Notes under the pieces: model-generated
Databases searched by the model: none
Seen by the model: the letters and a program-made list of their open reading frames with translations, nothing else
Told to the model about the DNA's origin: nothing
Made by a program: the position numbers and the translations under genes
Shown: positions 35,549 through 43,770 of the stretch, piece by piece
How the letters are laid out: every line of letters begins with the position of its first letter
Numbering within the stretch: the first letter of the stretch is position 1
Origin: RYN-230 sp963813975
GTDB taxonomy: Bacteria; Actinomycetota; Actinomycetes; Streptosporangiales; Streptosporangiaceae
Assembly (NCBI GenBank): GCA_963813975.1
Contig: CAWFAP010000001.1
Location: forward strand, 806,001-870,000
Direction of reading: 5' to 3'
DNA: 64,000 bases

Positions 35549-36277
35549 TCATGCGGGCCGGATCGCGGCCAGCACGGCGGCGGTGTCAGTGAGACCGGGC
35601 AGGACGGCATCGGGCCCGGCGGCCGCGAGCTCGGCCACGGAGAACTCCCCGGACGCGACGGCCACCGCCCGGGCCCCGGCCACCCGGGCGGCCTCGACGT
35701 CCAGGGGCGTGTCGCCCACCAGCACGGTCGCGGGCCCGCTGAAGTCCGCCCCGTACACCGCCGTGGCGCTGGCCCTGGCCAGCGGCACCAGGTCGGCCCG
35801 GATCTCATGCGCGTCGCCGTAGGCGCCGACCCGCAGGTCCAGCTGCCGGTCGAGCCCCAGGGCACCCAGCTTCACCTCGGCCATCACCCGCATGTTGCCG
35901 GTCAGCACCGACTGGACCAGCAGGCGCCCGTCCGCCTCGGCCGCCGCGGCCAGCGCCCGGACCGCCTCGGCCGCTCCGGGCAGCACCCGCCCGTGCTCAC
36001 GGACCACCTCCGCGATGTCCGGCGCCACCTGCGCGAGGACGCGCTGGAAGGCGTCCACCTGGCCCCGGGGATCCCGCACGCCCGCCAGGGCCAGGGTCTG
36101 GAGCGCGATGGCCCGGTCGGTCCGGCCGGCCATGGACGGGGCCGCGGGCACGTCGCGGCCGAACATGCGGCCGAAAGCCAGCTGGTAGGCCCGCCAGCCC
36201 GCGCGGCCCGCGTTGATCAGGGTGTGGTCCACATCCCACAGGACCAGCTGGCCGGGCACGTCGCGACGGTACCGCAT
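35549..36277 (-). CDS. HAD-superfamily hydrolase (phosphoglycolate phosphatase-like)
   Basis: 242 residues. HAD motif I is LWDVDHTLI (nucleophile Asp15, acid/base Asp17), motif II VLTGNM, a lysine in the VKLGALG segment, and motif IV VGDTPLDVEAA. A helical C1 cap sits between motifs I and II, as in phosphoglycolate phosphatases. The substrate cannot be assigned. Last gene of the accessory block before dnaG, divergent from it. Confidence 0.88.
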   Translation of the reverse strand: MRYRRDVPGQLVLWDVDHTLINAGRAGWRAYQLAFGRMFGRDVPAAPSMAGRTDRAIALQTLALAGVRDPRGQVDAFQRVLAQVAPDIAEVVREHGRVLPGAAEAVRALAAAAEADGRLLVQSVLTGNMRVMAEVKLGALGLDRQLDLRVGAYGDAHEIRADLVPLARASATAVYGADFSGPATVLVGDTPLDVEAARVAGARAVAVASGEFSVAELAAAGPDAVLPGLTDTAAVLAAIRPA

Positions 36278-36308
36278 CAGGGGGCTCGCCCTATCCCGGC
36301 CTCCGGTG

Positions 36309-36328
36309 CCGGGGCCGCGCGGCCCCGG
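36309..36328. other. 20-bp perfect palindrome
   Basis: CCGGGGCCGCGCGGCCCCGG is a perfect 20-bp palindrome between HAD and dnaG (divergent genes), so it is not at a 3' end. It could be a cruciform or binding site. A second inverted repeat, GCCGTGCGG/CCGCACGGC (36349-36357 and 36381-36389), follows. Confidence 0.6.
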
Positions 36329-36452
36329 GGCCCCGTCCTCTGAGAGCCGCCGTGCGGTTACCCCGCGTGGCCGGGCTGCCCCGCACGGCGCTGTTACCGT
36401 GACGCCGCCGTCCCGCCTCGCGCGGCGGGGAGCAGCCGTCGGCCACCGGGGC

Positions 36453-36458
36453 TAGACT
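36453..36458 (+). promoter_or_regulatory. Probable dnaG promoter -10 (TAGACT)
   Basis: TAGACT about 40 nt upstream of the dnaG start, a good match to the principal-sigma -10 consensus TAnnnT. The -35 region is not obvious. A 5' UTR of about 34 nt with GGAGGG before the GTG would result. Confidence 0.4.
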
Positions 36459-36498
36459 CGCCGCGACGGGGAGCAGTGGCGAGCGGCGGAGGGTGCCA

Positions 36499-38523
36499 GT
36501 GGCGGGCCGGATCCGCGATGAGGACATCGCACTCGTCCGCGAGAAGTCGGCCATCGATGAGGTGGTCGGAGAGTACCTCCAGCTGCGCAGCGCGGGCGGC
36601 GGCTCGCTGAAGGGACTGTGCCCCTTCCACGACGAGAAGACACCGTCGTTCAACGTCACCCCCGCCCGCGGCCTCTGGTACTGCTTCTCCTGCGCCGAGG
36701 GCGGCGACGTCATCAAGTTCGTCGAGAAGATCGACAACCTGTCGTTCGTGGAGGGCGTGGAGCGGCTCGCCGCCCGGGCCGGGATCGACCTGCGGTACGA
36801 GCAGGGCGGCCAGGTGCCGGGGCGGGAGCACAGCCAGCGCCGCAGGCTCCTGGAGGCGCACAAGGCGGCGGCGGAGTTCTACGCCGAGCGGCTGCACAGC
36901 CCGGCCGCCGCGCCGGGCCGGGCGTTCCTGGCTGAGCGCGGGTTCACGCTGGCCGACGCGGAGCGCTTCGGGGTGGGGTACGCGCCCGCCGAGTGGGAGG
37001 GGCTCACCCGGCACCTGCGCGGCCGCGGTTTCACGGAGCAGGAGCTGCTGTCCGGCGGGCTGGCCAGCCAGGGCCGCCGCGGGGCCATGGACCGATTCCG
37101 CGGCCGCCTGATGTGGCCCATCCGCGACCTCACCGGCGATGTGATCGCGTTCGGCGCCCGGAAGCTCAACCCGGACGAGGACGGGCCGAAGTACCTGAAC
37201 ACGCCGGAGTCACCCCTGTTCCGCAAGAGCACCGTGCTATACGGGGCGGACCTGGCCAAACGCGAGATCGCGCAGCGCCGCCAGGCGGTGATCGTCGAGG
37301 GGTACACCGACGTGATGGCCTGCCACCTGGCGGGGGTGCCCACCGCCGTGGCCACCTCCGGCACCTCGTTCGGGGACGGGCACATCAAGATCCTGCGCCG
37401 GCTGCTGATGGATGCCGACCAGTTCCGGGGCGAGGTCATCTTCACGTTCGACGGGGACGCCGCCGGGCAGCGCGCCGTGCTGCGTGCGTTCGACCTGGAG
37501 GAGCACTTCGTCACCCAGACGTTCGTCGCCGTGCAGCGGGACGGCCTCGACCCATGCGACCTGAGGCTGAAGCAGGGCGAGGGGGCGGTGCGCGACCTCA
37601 TCGCGCAACGGCTGCCGGTATTCGAGTTCGCCATCCGCAGCGAGCTCGCCAAGCACAACCTGGACACCAACGAGGGCCGGCTGGCGGCCCTGGATGCGGC
37701 GGCCCGGATCGTCGCGCGGATCAAGGACCGCGGGCTGCGTGACCGCTACGCGGTCAGCCTGGACCGCTGGCTCGGCATGCTGAACGAGGAGTTCGTGCTG
37801 GCCAGGGTCCGCGAGCACGGCGCGAGCCTGGACGTCCGGCGGGGCAGCGGCCGGGCCCGCGGGCCCGGCCCAGGCGGCTCCGGCGCGGCCCGTGGAGCCG
37901 GCCCGGGCGGCGCCGGTTCAGGCGGCCCCGGCTCCGGCCCGGCGAGGGGCGCCGGTTCTGGCCGCGGCCCGGGCCCGGGCGGAGCGGCCGCGCGGCCGGC
38001 GGCCGGCCGGGGCGCCCCGGACGGGACCCCGTACGACGCCAACGACCCCGTGGTCAACCTGGAACGCCAGGCGCTCAAGCTGGCCATCCAGCGCCCGGCC
38101 CTGTGCGGCCCGGTCTTCGACTCGCTGGTCAGGGACGACTTCAGCGTGCCCGTGCACGCGGCGGTGCGCGAGCTCATCGCCGGCTGCGGGGGAGTGGCGG
38201 CGGCCGGCACAGCCCGGGAGTGGGCGGCCCGCGTGATCGACGCCGCCCCCAACGACCGGGCCCGGGAGTTCGTCACCCGGCTGGCCGTGGAGCGGGTGGA
38301 GACACCGCGGGCCGACGGGGAGGCGGACGCGCGGTACGCCGAGGAAGTCCTGGCCCGGGTCGGCGAGCTAGCGGTCAGCCGGCAGATCAGCACACTGAAA
38401 TCGCGCCTGCAGCGTCTCAACCCGACCGACAGCCAGAGCGACTACAACCGGACGTTCGGCGACCTGGTGGCGCTGGAGCAGCGCCGGAAGGCCCTCCTGG
38501 AACGGGCTTCGGGCGCCTTGTGA
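36499..38523 (+). CDS. dnaG: DNA primase DnaG
   Basis: About 674 residues. Zinc-binding domain ligands Cys41, His44, Cys62 and Cys65; the primase core with the TOPRIM motif VIVEGYTDVMA and FTFDGDAAGQRA; and a C-terminal DnaB-interacting helical domain. Between core and C-terminal domain lies a Gly/Arg/Pro-rich low-complexity linker (about residues 450-510). It synthesises RNA primers for replication. The GTG at 36499 (M-A-G-R-I-R-D-E-D-I) fits the family N-terminus better than GTG 36493. Followed after 183 bp by a sigma factor, a dnaG-rpoD arrangement. Confidence 0.95.
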   Translation: MAGRIRDEDIALVREKSAIDEVVGEYLQLRSAGGGSLKGLCPFHDEKTPSFNVTPARGLWYCFSCAEGGDVIKFVEKIDNLSFVEGVERLAARAGIDLRYEQGGQVPGREHSQRRRLLEAHKAAAEFYAERLHSPAAAPGRAFLAERGFTLADAERFGVGYAPAEWEGLTRHLRGRGFTEQELLSGGLASQGRRGAMDRFRGRLMWPIRDLTGDVIAFGARKLNPDEDGPKYLNTPESPLFRKSTVLYGADLAKREIAQRRQAVIVEGYTDVMACHLAGVPTAVATSGTSFGDGHIKILRRLLMDADQFRGEVIFTFDGDAAGQRAVLRAFDLEEHFVTQTFVAVQRDGLDPCDLRLKQGEGAVRDLIAQRLPVFEFAIRSELAKHNLDTNEGRLAALDAAARIVARIKDRGLRDRYAVSLDRWLGMLNEEFVLARVREHGASLDVRRGSGRARGPGPGGSGAARGAGPGGAGSGGPGSGPARGAGSGRGPGPGGAAARPAAGRGAPDGTPYDANDPVVNLERQALKLAIQRPALCGPVFDSLVRDDFSVPVHAAVRELIAGCGGVAAAGTAREWAARVIDAAPNDRAREFVTRLAVERVETPRADGEADARYAEEVLARVGELAVSRQISTLKSRLQRLNPTDSQSDYNRTFGDLVALEQRRKALLERASGAL

Positions 38524-38706
38524 GCCGTCTCTGCCCGGCGCCCGCGGGCCGCGCTGCTGCGGCCGCTGGCACCTGATTGGACTGTTGTTGCTGGTGAGCC
38601 GGACGGGCCAGTCACCGCATCGGTAGAACGCCGCCCGCGTTACTTACCGGAAAGTGACAAAATTAAGCCCACCGTTACCCGGGGTTGGAGGCGCACACTG
38701 GTCTGC

Positions 38707-39867
38707 GTGACCCTTACGTTACTTCCCAGTGGCGGTCTGTCAGCGGAACAGGTGGCGGAACTGGTCGCACGGGCCAGGGAACGCGGCACCGTCACCGCAG
38801 CTGACATCACGTCCGCCCTAGACGCCGCAGACCTCCCGGCTGACGCGTTCGACAATGTCGTGCGCCTGCTCACCGACGAGGGCATCGAGATCGTCGATCC
38901 CCCGGCTGAGGGGGTGGCCGACGCCCCCCGGGATATCCCCGCCGACACCGGCCAGCGGGCCGGCACCGGCGACCTCGTCCGTATCTACCTGCGGGAGATC
39001 GGCCGTGTGCCGCTGCTCACCGCGCAGGACGAGGTGGAGCTGGCCAAGTCCATCGAGGCCGGGCTGTTCGCCGAGGAGAAGCTGCAGGGCGGGTTCCCGG
39101 TGCTGGATGCGCACCGCGCGGAGCTCGGCGAGCTGGCCGCGGACGGGCTCCGCGCCAAGCAGCGCCTCATCGAGGCCAACCTCCGCCTGGTGGTGTCGAT
39201 CGCCAAGCGCTACATCGGGCGCGGCCTGGTCTTCCTGGACCTGATCCAGGAGGGCAACCTCGGCCTGATCCGGGCGGTCGAGAAGTTCGACTACACCAAG
39301 GGCTACAAGTTCTCCACGTACGCCACCTGGTGGATCCGCCAGGCCATCACGCGCGCCATCGCGGACCAGGCCCGGACCATCCGGATCCCGGTGCACATGG
39401 TGGAGACCATCAACAAGATGGCCCGCGTGCAGCGCCAGCTGCACCAGGACCTGGGCCGCGAGGCCACGCCGGATGAAATCGCCGCGGAGATGGCCCTGAC
39501 CCCGGAACGGGTGGCCGAGATCCAGCGGATCGCCCAGGAGCCCGTCTCGCTGCAGTCGCCTATCGGCGAGGAAGACTCCGACCTCGGCGACTTCATCGAG
39601 GACGCGGACGCCGTGGTGCCCATCGAAGCCGCGGCCTTCATCATGCTGCAGGACCAGCTGGAGCAGATCCTGGACACGCTGTCCCCCCGGGAGCAGAAGA
39701 TCATCCAGCTCCGGTTCGGCCTGATGGACGGGCATCCCCGGACGCTGGAGGAGGTGGGCCGGGAGTTCGGTGTCACCCGGGAGCGCATCCGCCAGATCGA
39801 GTCCAAGACGCTGGCCAAGCTCCGGCACCCCAGCCGGGCGCAGATGCTCCGCGAATACCTGGGCTGA
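38707..39867 (+). CDS. Principal-type RNA polymerase sigma factor (RpoD/SigA family)
   Basis: 386 residues. A region 1.1-like N-terminus (about 1-75, GLSAEQVAELVARA ...), region 1.2 (VRIYLREIGRVPLLTAQDE), regions 2.1-2.4 (LIEANLRLVVSIAKRYIGRG ... YATWWIRQAITRAI), region 3 (IRIPVHMVETINKMARVQRQL), and region 4 (LSPREQKIIQLRFGLMDGHP ... VTRERIRQIESKTLAKLRHP). It has all sigma-70 group 1/2 elements. Without the rest of the genome I cannot say whether it is the housekeeping factor. GTG start at 38707, no strong ribosome binding site; a notably AT-rich tract (38640-38672) upstream may hold its promoter. A terminator hairpin follows 24 nt after the stop. Confidence 0.93.
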   Translation: MTLTLLPSGGLSAEQVAELVARARERGTVTAADITSALDAADLPADAFDNVVRLLTDEGIEIVDPPAEGVADAPRDIPADTGQRAGTGDLVRIYLREIGRVPLLTAQDEVELAKSIEAGLFAEEKLQGGFPVLDAHRAELGELAADGLRAKQRLIEANLRLVVSIAKRYIGRGLVFLDLIQEGNLGLIRAVEKFDYTKGYKFSTYATWWIRQAITRAIADQARTIRIPVHMVETINKMARVQRQLHQDLGREATPDEIAAEMALTPERVAEIQRIAQEPVSLQSPIGEEDSDLGDFIEDADAVVPIEAAAFIMLQDQLEQILDTLSPREQKIIQLRFGLMDGHPRTLEEVGREFGVTRERIRQIESKTLAKLRHPSRAQMLREYLG

Positions 39868-39890
39868 CCCGGCGCCACTGAACGCATGCT

Positions 39891-39929
39891 GGCCCCCGTC
39901 CCTCCCCACGTGCGCGGAGGACGGGGGCC
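39891..39929 (+). terminator. Terminator hairpin after the sigma factor gene
   Basis: GGCCCCCGTCC (39891-39901) and GGACGGGGGCC (39919-39929) form an 11-bp perfect stem with a 17-nt loop, starting 24 nt past the sigma-factor stop. No U-tract, as is usual for high-GC actinobacteria. It also lies just past the stop of the convergent membrane gene and may serve both. Confidence 0.75.
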
Positions 39930-39953
39930 GCTCGCGTTACGCGGGCCGGCGGG

Positions 39954-40859
39954 TTACGCGGGCGGGACGCCCGGCCCGGCCGATTCTGGCCCGGCCGGCG
40001 GCACGTCCGGCCGCGGGTGCACCCCATCCGGCCCGGTGGGCTGGGTGCCCGGGCCGGGGTAGGGGGTGTCCGGGCCGGCCGGCTGGGTGCCTGGCTCCGG
40101 ATAGGTGCCCGCCGGCCCCGGGGAGGCGGCCCCCGGCCCCGGATACGCAGCGCCCGGCCCGGTCGGCGGCCACGCGGGGTCGCTGTCCCCCAGGTCCCTG
40201 GCCTCGTGCGCCGCGGTGAGCCGGTAGTAGATCAGGGTCACGACGAGGGCCAGGAACGGCGCAACCAGGGTGCCGGACACGACGTTGCTGATGAAGTTCC
40301 TCGCCACCAGCGGCAGCGCGATCAGGATCAGGCCGAGCACGATGTTGAACACGATCAGGATCAGGAACACGAGCACGTAGGTGCCGAACACGTGCCAGGC
40401 GTAGCCGCGGACGGTCCGCCAGCTCTTGCCGAACGAGCTGAACACACCCTCGCCGCCGATCACGATGCTGGGCACGATCAGCGACCAGAACGTCAGCAGG
40501 ACCAGCCCCGGGACGATGATCAGGACGAACCCGATGGCGATCCCGATCCCGGCCAGGATGGACGCGACGGCCACGGGCAGCACGTAGGGCAGGACCGCGG
40601 ACACGGTCTCCCCGAGGTTCAGGTCAGCCCGGCCATCGCGGACGTCCTGGACCGCTTTCACCAGGGCCGCCTGGACCAGGAACGCGGCGATCACGTTGAT
40701 GATCGCGCCCAGGAACAGGCCAAAGCTGCCGGCCAGGCCCAGCAGAGCCGCAATGATGGCCGCACCCACGTAGATCACGAAGGCAATAAGCAAGAAATGG
40801 GCGGCAAAGCGCCGGTAGTAGCCCCAGGCTTCGCCAAGTACGCCAGATAGTGGACTCAT
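39954..40859 (-). CDS. Polytopic membrane protein with Pro/Gly-rich C-terminal tail
   Basis: About 301 residues from ATG 40859. Six or so hydrophobic segments (about 21-41, 43-62, 100-125, 130-150, 175-205 and 215-235) resemble the membrane domain of glycerophosphodiester-phosphodiesterase-type or DUF7544-like actinobacterial proteins. A cytoplasmic or exterior tail of about 75 residues follows, built from Y/P-x-G-P-G-T repeats. Function unknown. ATG 40859 is 6 nt after a TATAAC -10 on the minus strand, so it is probably leaderless; GTG/TTG starts up to 40901 are possible but less likely. Confidence 0.72.
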   Translation of the reverse strand: MSPLSGVLGEAWGYYRRFAAHFLLIAFVIYVGAAIIAALLGLAGSFGLFLGAIINVIAAFLVQAALVKAVQDVRDGRADLNLGETVSAVLPYVLPVAVASILAGIGIAIGFVLIIVPGLVLLTFWSLIVPSIVIGGEGVFSSFGKSWRTVRGYAWHVFGTYVLVFLILIVFNIVLGLILIALPLVARNFISNVVSGTLVAPFLALVVTLIYYRLTAAHEARDLGDSDPAWPPTGPGAAYPGPGAASPGPAGTYPEPGTQPAGPDTPYPGPGTQPTGPDGVHPRPDVPPAGPESAGPGVPPA

Positions 40860-40865
40860 GGGCTG

Positions 40866-40871
40866 GTTATA
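40866..40871 (-). promoter_or_regulatory. -10 element TATAAC of the leaderless membrane protein gene
   Basis: On the minus strand TATAAC (40871 to 40866) lies 6 nt before the ATG at 40859. A loose -35 (TTTTGA) is about 16 bp further upstream. It is one of the best -10 matches in the window. Confidence 0.5.
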
Positions 40872-40978
40872 CCGTTGCCAATAGTGATCAAAACAATCCA
40901 CAGCGGGGCAGTCTGGCGGCCGTATCTGCGCTGGTCAGCGCCCTGTTTGGCGGCGCAGAGTGGCCCAGGAAACCCGCC

Positions 40979-41013
40979 GGCCCGCCGGCCTGGCTTCCGC
41001 CGGCCGGCGGGCC
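40979..41013 (-). terminator. Terminator hairpin after the YtxH-like gene
   Basis: GGCCCGCCGGCC (40979-40990) and GGCCGGCGGGCC (41002-41013) form a 12-bp perfect stem with an 11-nt loop. It begins 47 nt past the stop of the minus-strand gene at 41060. Confidence 0.7.
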
Positions 41014-41059
41014 GTTCAGTCCTGCGGGCTGCTGTCCCGTGGGATAGAGCCCGGGTTGC

Positions 41060-41407
41060 CTAGCTGCCCGTGCCCGGTTTGCCGGGCGCGGTGGTGTACG
41101 AGCCGCCCTGCGAGTGGCCGTTCGCTTCGCGCGTCCGGAGGCCGGGGATGTGATCACTGAGCGGGCCTTTGACGGTGCTCTTGGCCTTCTCGGTCAGCCG
41201 GGGCACGCGCTGCATCGCCTTGTCCTTGGCCGACCTGGCCAGGCCCGTGGCCTGGGCCTGCGCGGCCCCCGCCGCCTGCTGCATCGCAGGGCTGTCCGCT
41301 GCTTTGCGGGCCACCTTCTTCAACTGCTCGTAACGCTCCCGGCCTGCCCGCGCGCCGACGATGAAACCGACGGCGAGGCCGGCGAAGAACGTGAACCGGT
41401 ACCGCAT
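41060..41407 (-). CDS. Small YtxH-like membrane protein
   Basis: 115 residues from ATG 41407. N-terminal membrane segment (RFTFFAGLAVGFIVGARAGRERYEQL, about 3-22) whose GARAGRERYEQ junction is the usual YtxH-type sequence, followed by an amphipathic, Ala/Gln/Lys-rich helix and a disordered Gly/Ser tail. Function unknown; envelope-associated. GAAGAGG precedes the ATG. It lies between the terminator and tRNA-Asn. Confidence 0.72.
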   Translation of the reverse strand: MRYRFTFFAGLAVGFIVGARAGRERYEQLKKVARKAADSPAMQQAAGAAQAQATGLARSAKDKAMQRVPRLTEKAKSTVKGPLSDHIPGLRTREANGHSQGGSYTTAPGKPGTGS

Positions 41408-41626
41408 CTGGCAACCTCTTCTCAACGTTGTCGACTGCGCCAGGGTTGACCTTCCCCTGTTGTCCAGCCGTACTCCAGGTTACGCGCTGGCAAATGACCG
41501 CCCCGGCGTGTGGGGCGGGCGGCAGACTGCGGGGCCGCCTCGGGGACCGTCCCGGGTGCGCTACCCTTGTGCGCGCGGCGAAAAGCAGGCCGGGATCCAT
41601 GGTCCGGCCGGCGATCGCCCCGCTGA

Positions 41627-41699
41627 TCCCGCGTAGCTCAATCGGCAGAGCGTCCGGCTGTTAACCGGCAGGTTGTGTGTTCGAGTCACACCGCGGGAG
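41627..41699 (+). tRNA. tRNA-Asn (anticodon GTT)
   Basis: 73-nt cloverleaf. Acceptor TCCCGCG (41627-41633) pairs with CGCGGGA (41692-41698), with G as discriminator at 41699. The D arm contains TAGCTCAATCGGCAGAGC, the anticodon loop CTGTTAA has anticodon GTT at 41660-41662, and the T arm contains GTGTGTTCGAGTCACAC. CCA is not encoded. A candidate -10 TACCCT lies about 60 nt upstream. Confidence 0.97.
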
Positions 41700-41894
41700 C
41701 GATGACCTGGAATGTTGTGCTGCTCCGAGATCCGGAATGATCGTGCGTCCCACGTTTCCCCCACGTTTCTCGCGCTGCCCGCGACCCTTCTCAGCGTTGG
41801 CTTCGGTGCAGATCGGGCACCGGCAGCCGTAGTGCCAGTAGCGGTAGTACGGTCCAGGGCCACTCCGGCACCTGATCTGGATGTCGTGAGACAC
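41661..41894 (-). CDS. Small C-x-C-x2-C protein, possible mobile-element remnant
   Basis: 77 codons, ATG 41894. The N-terminal half holds YRYWHYGCRCPICTEAN, a pattern (G-C-R-C-x2-C-T-x2-N/H) seen in small zinc-binding proteins of actinobacterial phages and integrative elements. The C-terminal half is not family-like, and the last 13 codons run antisense into the tRNA-Asn 3' half. I read this as a possible decayed remnant of an element once integrated at the tRNA gene. No integrase or att duplication is visible. Confidence 0.35.
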   Translation of the reverse strand: MSHDIQIRCRSGPGPYYRYWHYGCRCPICTEANAEKGRGQREKRGGNVGRTIIPDLGAAQHSRSSLPRCDSNTQPAG

Positions 41895-41946
41895 CTGTCC
41901 TGGATGCCCTGAGGCTGGGCATTATCGCGGGAGCCAGCGAAACGCA

Positions 41947-41979
41947 CGATGGCCGGCGGGATGATCCCGCCGGCCATCG
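41947..41979 (-). terminator. Terminator hairpin after the MFS exporter gene
   Basis: CGATGGCCGGCGGGA (41947-41961) and TCCCGCCGGCCATCG (41965-41979) form a 15-bp perfect stem with a 3-nt loop, starting 18 nt past the stop of the minus-strand MFS gene. One of the strongest hairpins in the window. Confidence 0.85.
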
Positions 41980-41996
41980 CTGTGCTCCGGTGGCTT

Positions 41997-43625
41997 TTAG
42001 CTCTCGACCTCGACCGCTTCCCGGCCCGCCAGGTCTCCGGCGGGACTGGACACCTGGGTCTGGGCCCCGGCCAGGTCCTCGCGCTTCACCCGGATGGCGG
42101 CGAGCACCACGATCAGGGCGATCACCATGATCCCGGCGGACACCTCGAACCCGCGGGAGAACCCGACCGCCAGCGCGTGGTGATAGATGTCCAGAGCGGC
42201 CGCCTTGGCCCCGGACGCGCTGACGTGCACCGGGTGGCCAGCCTTGGCCGCCGTTGCCGCAGCTGCCTTCGCGGCTTCGGCCGAGTGCCGCGCGGTGTTG
42301 GACACCACGGTCCAGGCCACGGTACCGAGCAGGGCCAGTCCGATCGAGCCGCCGACCTGCTGGCCGACGTTGGGCAGGCTGGCCGCCAGGCCGGCGTCCC
42401 GGTCCGGGACCTTCGACAGGGCGATCAGGGTCACGGGCATGAACAGCGTGCCCAGCCCGGCCGCGGTGACCAGCATCGGGCCGAGCAGGCCGCCGGCGTA
42501 GGTGCTGTGCTCGGTGATCCGCGACAGCCAGAACATGCCGCCCGCGGCGACCGCCGACCCGGCCAGCAGCAGCGGCCGGGCCCCGATCCGGGGCACCAGC
42601 TGGGCGCTGACCCCGGCCATCACCATGATGACGGCGACCATCGGCAGGAAGGCGATGCCGGACTTCAGGGCACTGTACCCCCAGACCGTCTGCACGAAGA
42701 TGGTCAGGAAGAAGAACATCCCGAACATCGCCGTGCCGATGCAAAGCATGATCAGGTTGGCCGCGGACCGGTCCCGGTTGCGGAAGATCCGCAGCGGCAT
42801 CAGCGCATGCGGGCTGCGCGCCTCGATGACGACAAACGACACCAGCAGCACCACCGCGGCCGCAAGCGAGACGATGACCTTGGTGTCGCCCCAGTGCGAG
42901 ACGCCGTTTGAGCTGGTGGCGGCGCTGGTCAGGCCGTAGACCAAGGCGGCCAGGCCCACCGTGCTGGTGATGGCGCCCGGCAGGTCGAACCGGCCCGGCC
43001 GCCGCTCCGACTCGGCGAAAGCCCGCGGCGCGAGGATCGCGACCACGACCCCGATCGGGACGTTGACGAACAGCACCCAGCGCCAGGACAGGTAGGTGGT
43101 GAGCAGGCCGCCGGCGATCAGGCCGACCGCGGCACCGCCGATGCTCATCGCGGCGTAGACGCCCATCGCGCGGTTGCGCGGGGGACCCTCCGGGAACGTG
43201 GTGGTGATCAGGGACAGGGCCGTCGGGGCGACGATGGCGCCGCCGACTCCCTGCAACGCACGGGCAGCCAGGAGCCAGGCCTGGGTGGTGGCAAAGCCGC
43301 CCAGCAGGGACGCCACAGAGAACAAGATGATCCCCGCAATGAACACGCGCCGCCGGCCGAGGATGTCCCCGGCCCGGCCGCCCAGTAGCAGCAAGCCGCC
43401 GAAGGTCAGCGCGTAGGCATTGACGACCCACTCCAGGCCGGTGCCGGAGAATCCGAGCGCGTGCTGGACGTGAGGGAGCGCAACGTTCACGATCGTCGCG
43501 TCCAGCACGACCATGAGCTGTGCGGTGGCGATGACCACCAGGGCCAGGCCGAGATGTCGTTGAACAGGGCCAGCAGCCGCGCCACCCGATGTGGCGGGCC
43601 CGGCCGCAGGCTGTGTGGAGCTCAT
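41997..43625 (-). CDS. MFS multidrug exporter, DHA2 (EmrB/QacA) family
   Basis: 542 residues with 14 predicted membrane segments. The DHA2 signature LDATIVNVALPHVQHAL is in TM1, loop motif GGRAGDILGRRRVF lies between TM2 and TM3, and motif C-like sequence is present near TM5. Such proton antiporters export drugs and antibiotics. ATG 43625 with GGAGACGGC upstream. It lies 145 bp downstream of a MarR regulator on the same strand, so it is the likely target of that regulator. Ends in a strong terminator hairpin. Confidence 0.93.
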   Translation of the reverse strand: MSSTQPAAGPATSGGAAAGPVQRHLGLALVVIATAQLMVVLDATIVNVALPHVQHALGFSGTGLEWVVNAYALTFGGLLLLGGRAGDILGRRRVFIAGIILFSVASLLGGFATTQAWLLAARALQGVGGAIVAPTALSLITTTFPEGPPRNRAMGVYAAMSIGGAAVGLIAGGLLTTYLSWRWVLFVNVPIGVVVAILAPRAFAESERRPGRFDLPGAITSTVGLAALVYGLTSAATSSNGVSHWGDTKVIVSLAAAVVLLVSFVVIEARSPHALMPLRIFRNRDRSAANLIMLCIGTAMFGMFFFLTIFVQTVWGYSALKSGIAFLPMVAVIMVMAGVSAQLVPRIGARPLLLAGSAVAAGGMFWLSRITEHSTYAGGLLGPMLVTAAGLGTLFMPVTLIALSKVPDRDAGLAASLPNVGQQVGGSIGLALLGTVAWTVVSNTARHSAEAAKAAAATAAKAGHPVHVSASGAKAAALDIYHHALAVGFSRGFEVSAGIMVIALIVVLAAIRVKREDLAGAQTQVSSPAGDLAGREAVEVES

Positions 43626-43770
43626 GCCGTCTCCTTGTCAGGGCATAGGTAATCAAGGCCGCGGCGCATCTGCCGCGTACGTCTGTATGTGGGACGAAGA
43701 GAGAGGCCGCCACTCATCGGTGCGGGTTCCGGCCGCCGCAGCGCGGCCAGGGCCCAGATCGGTACAGCCG

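Noticed and set aside
41627..41946. Integrated element at tRNA-Asn
   Set aside because: No integrase, no second copy of the tRNA 3' end and no boundary are visible in the window; only one small ORF hints at it.
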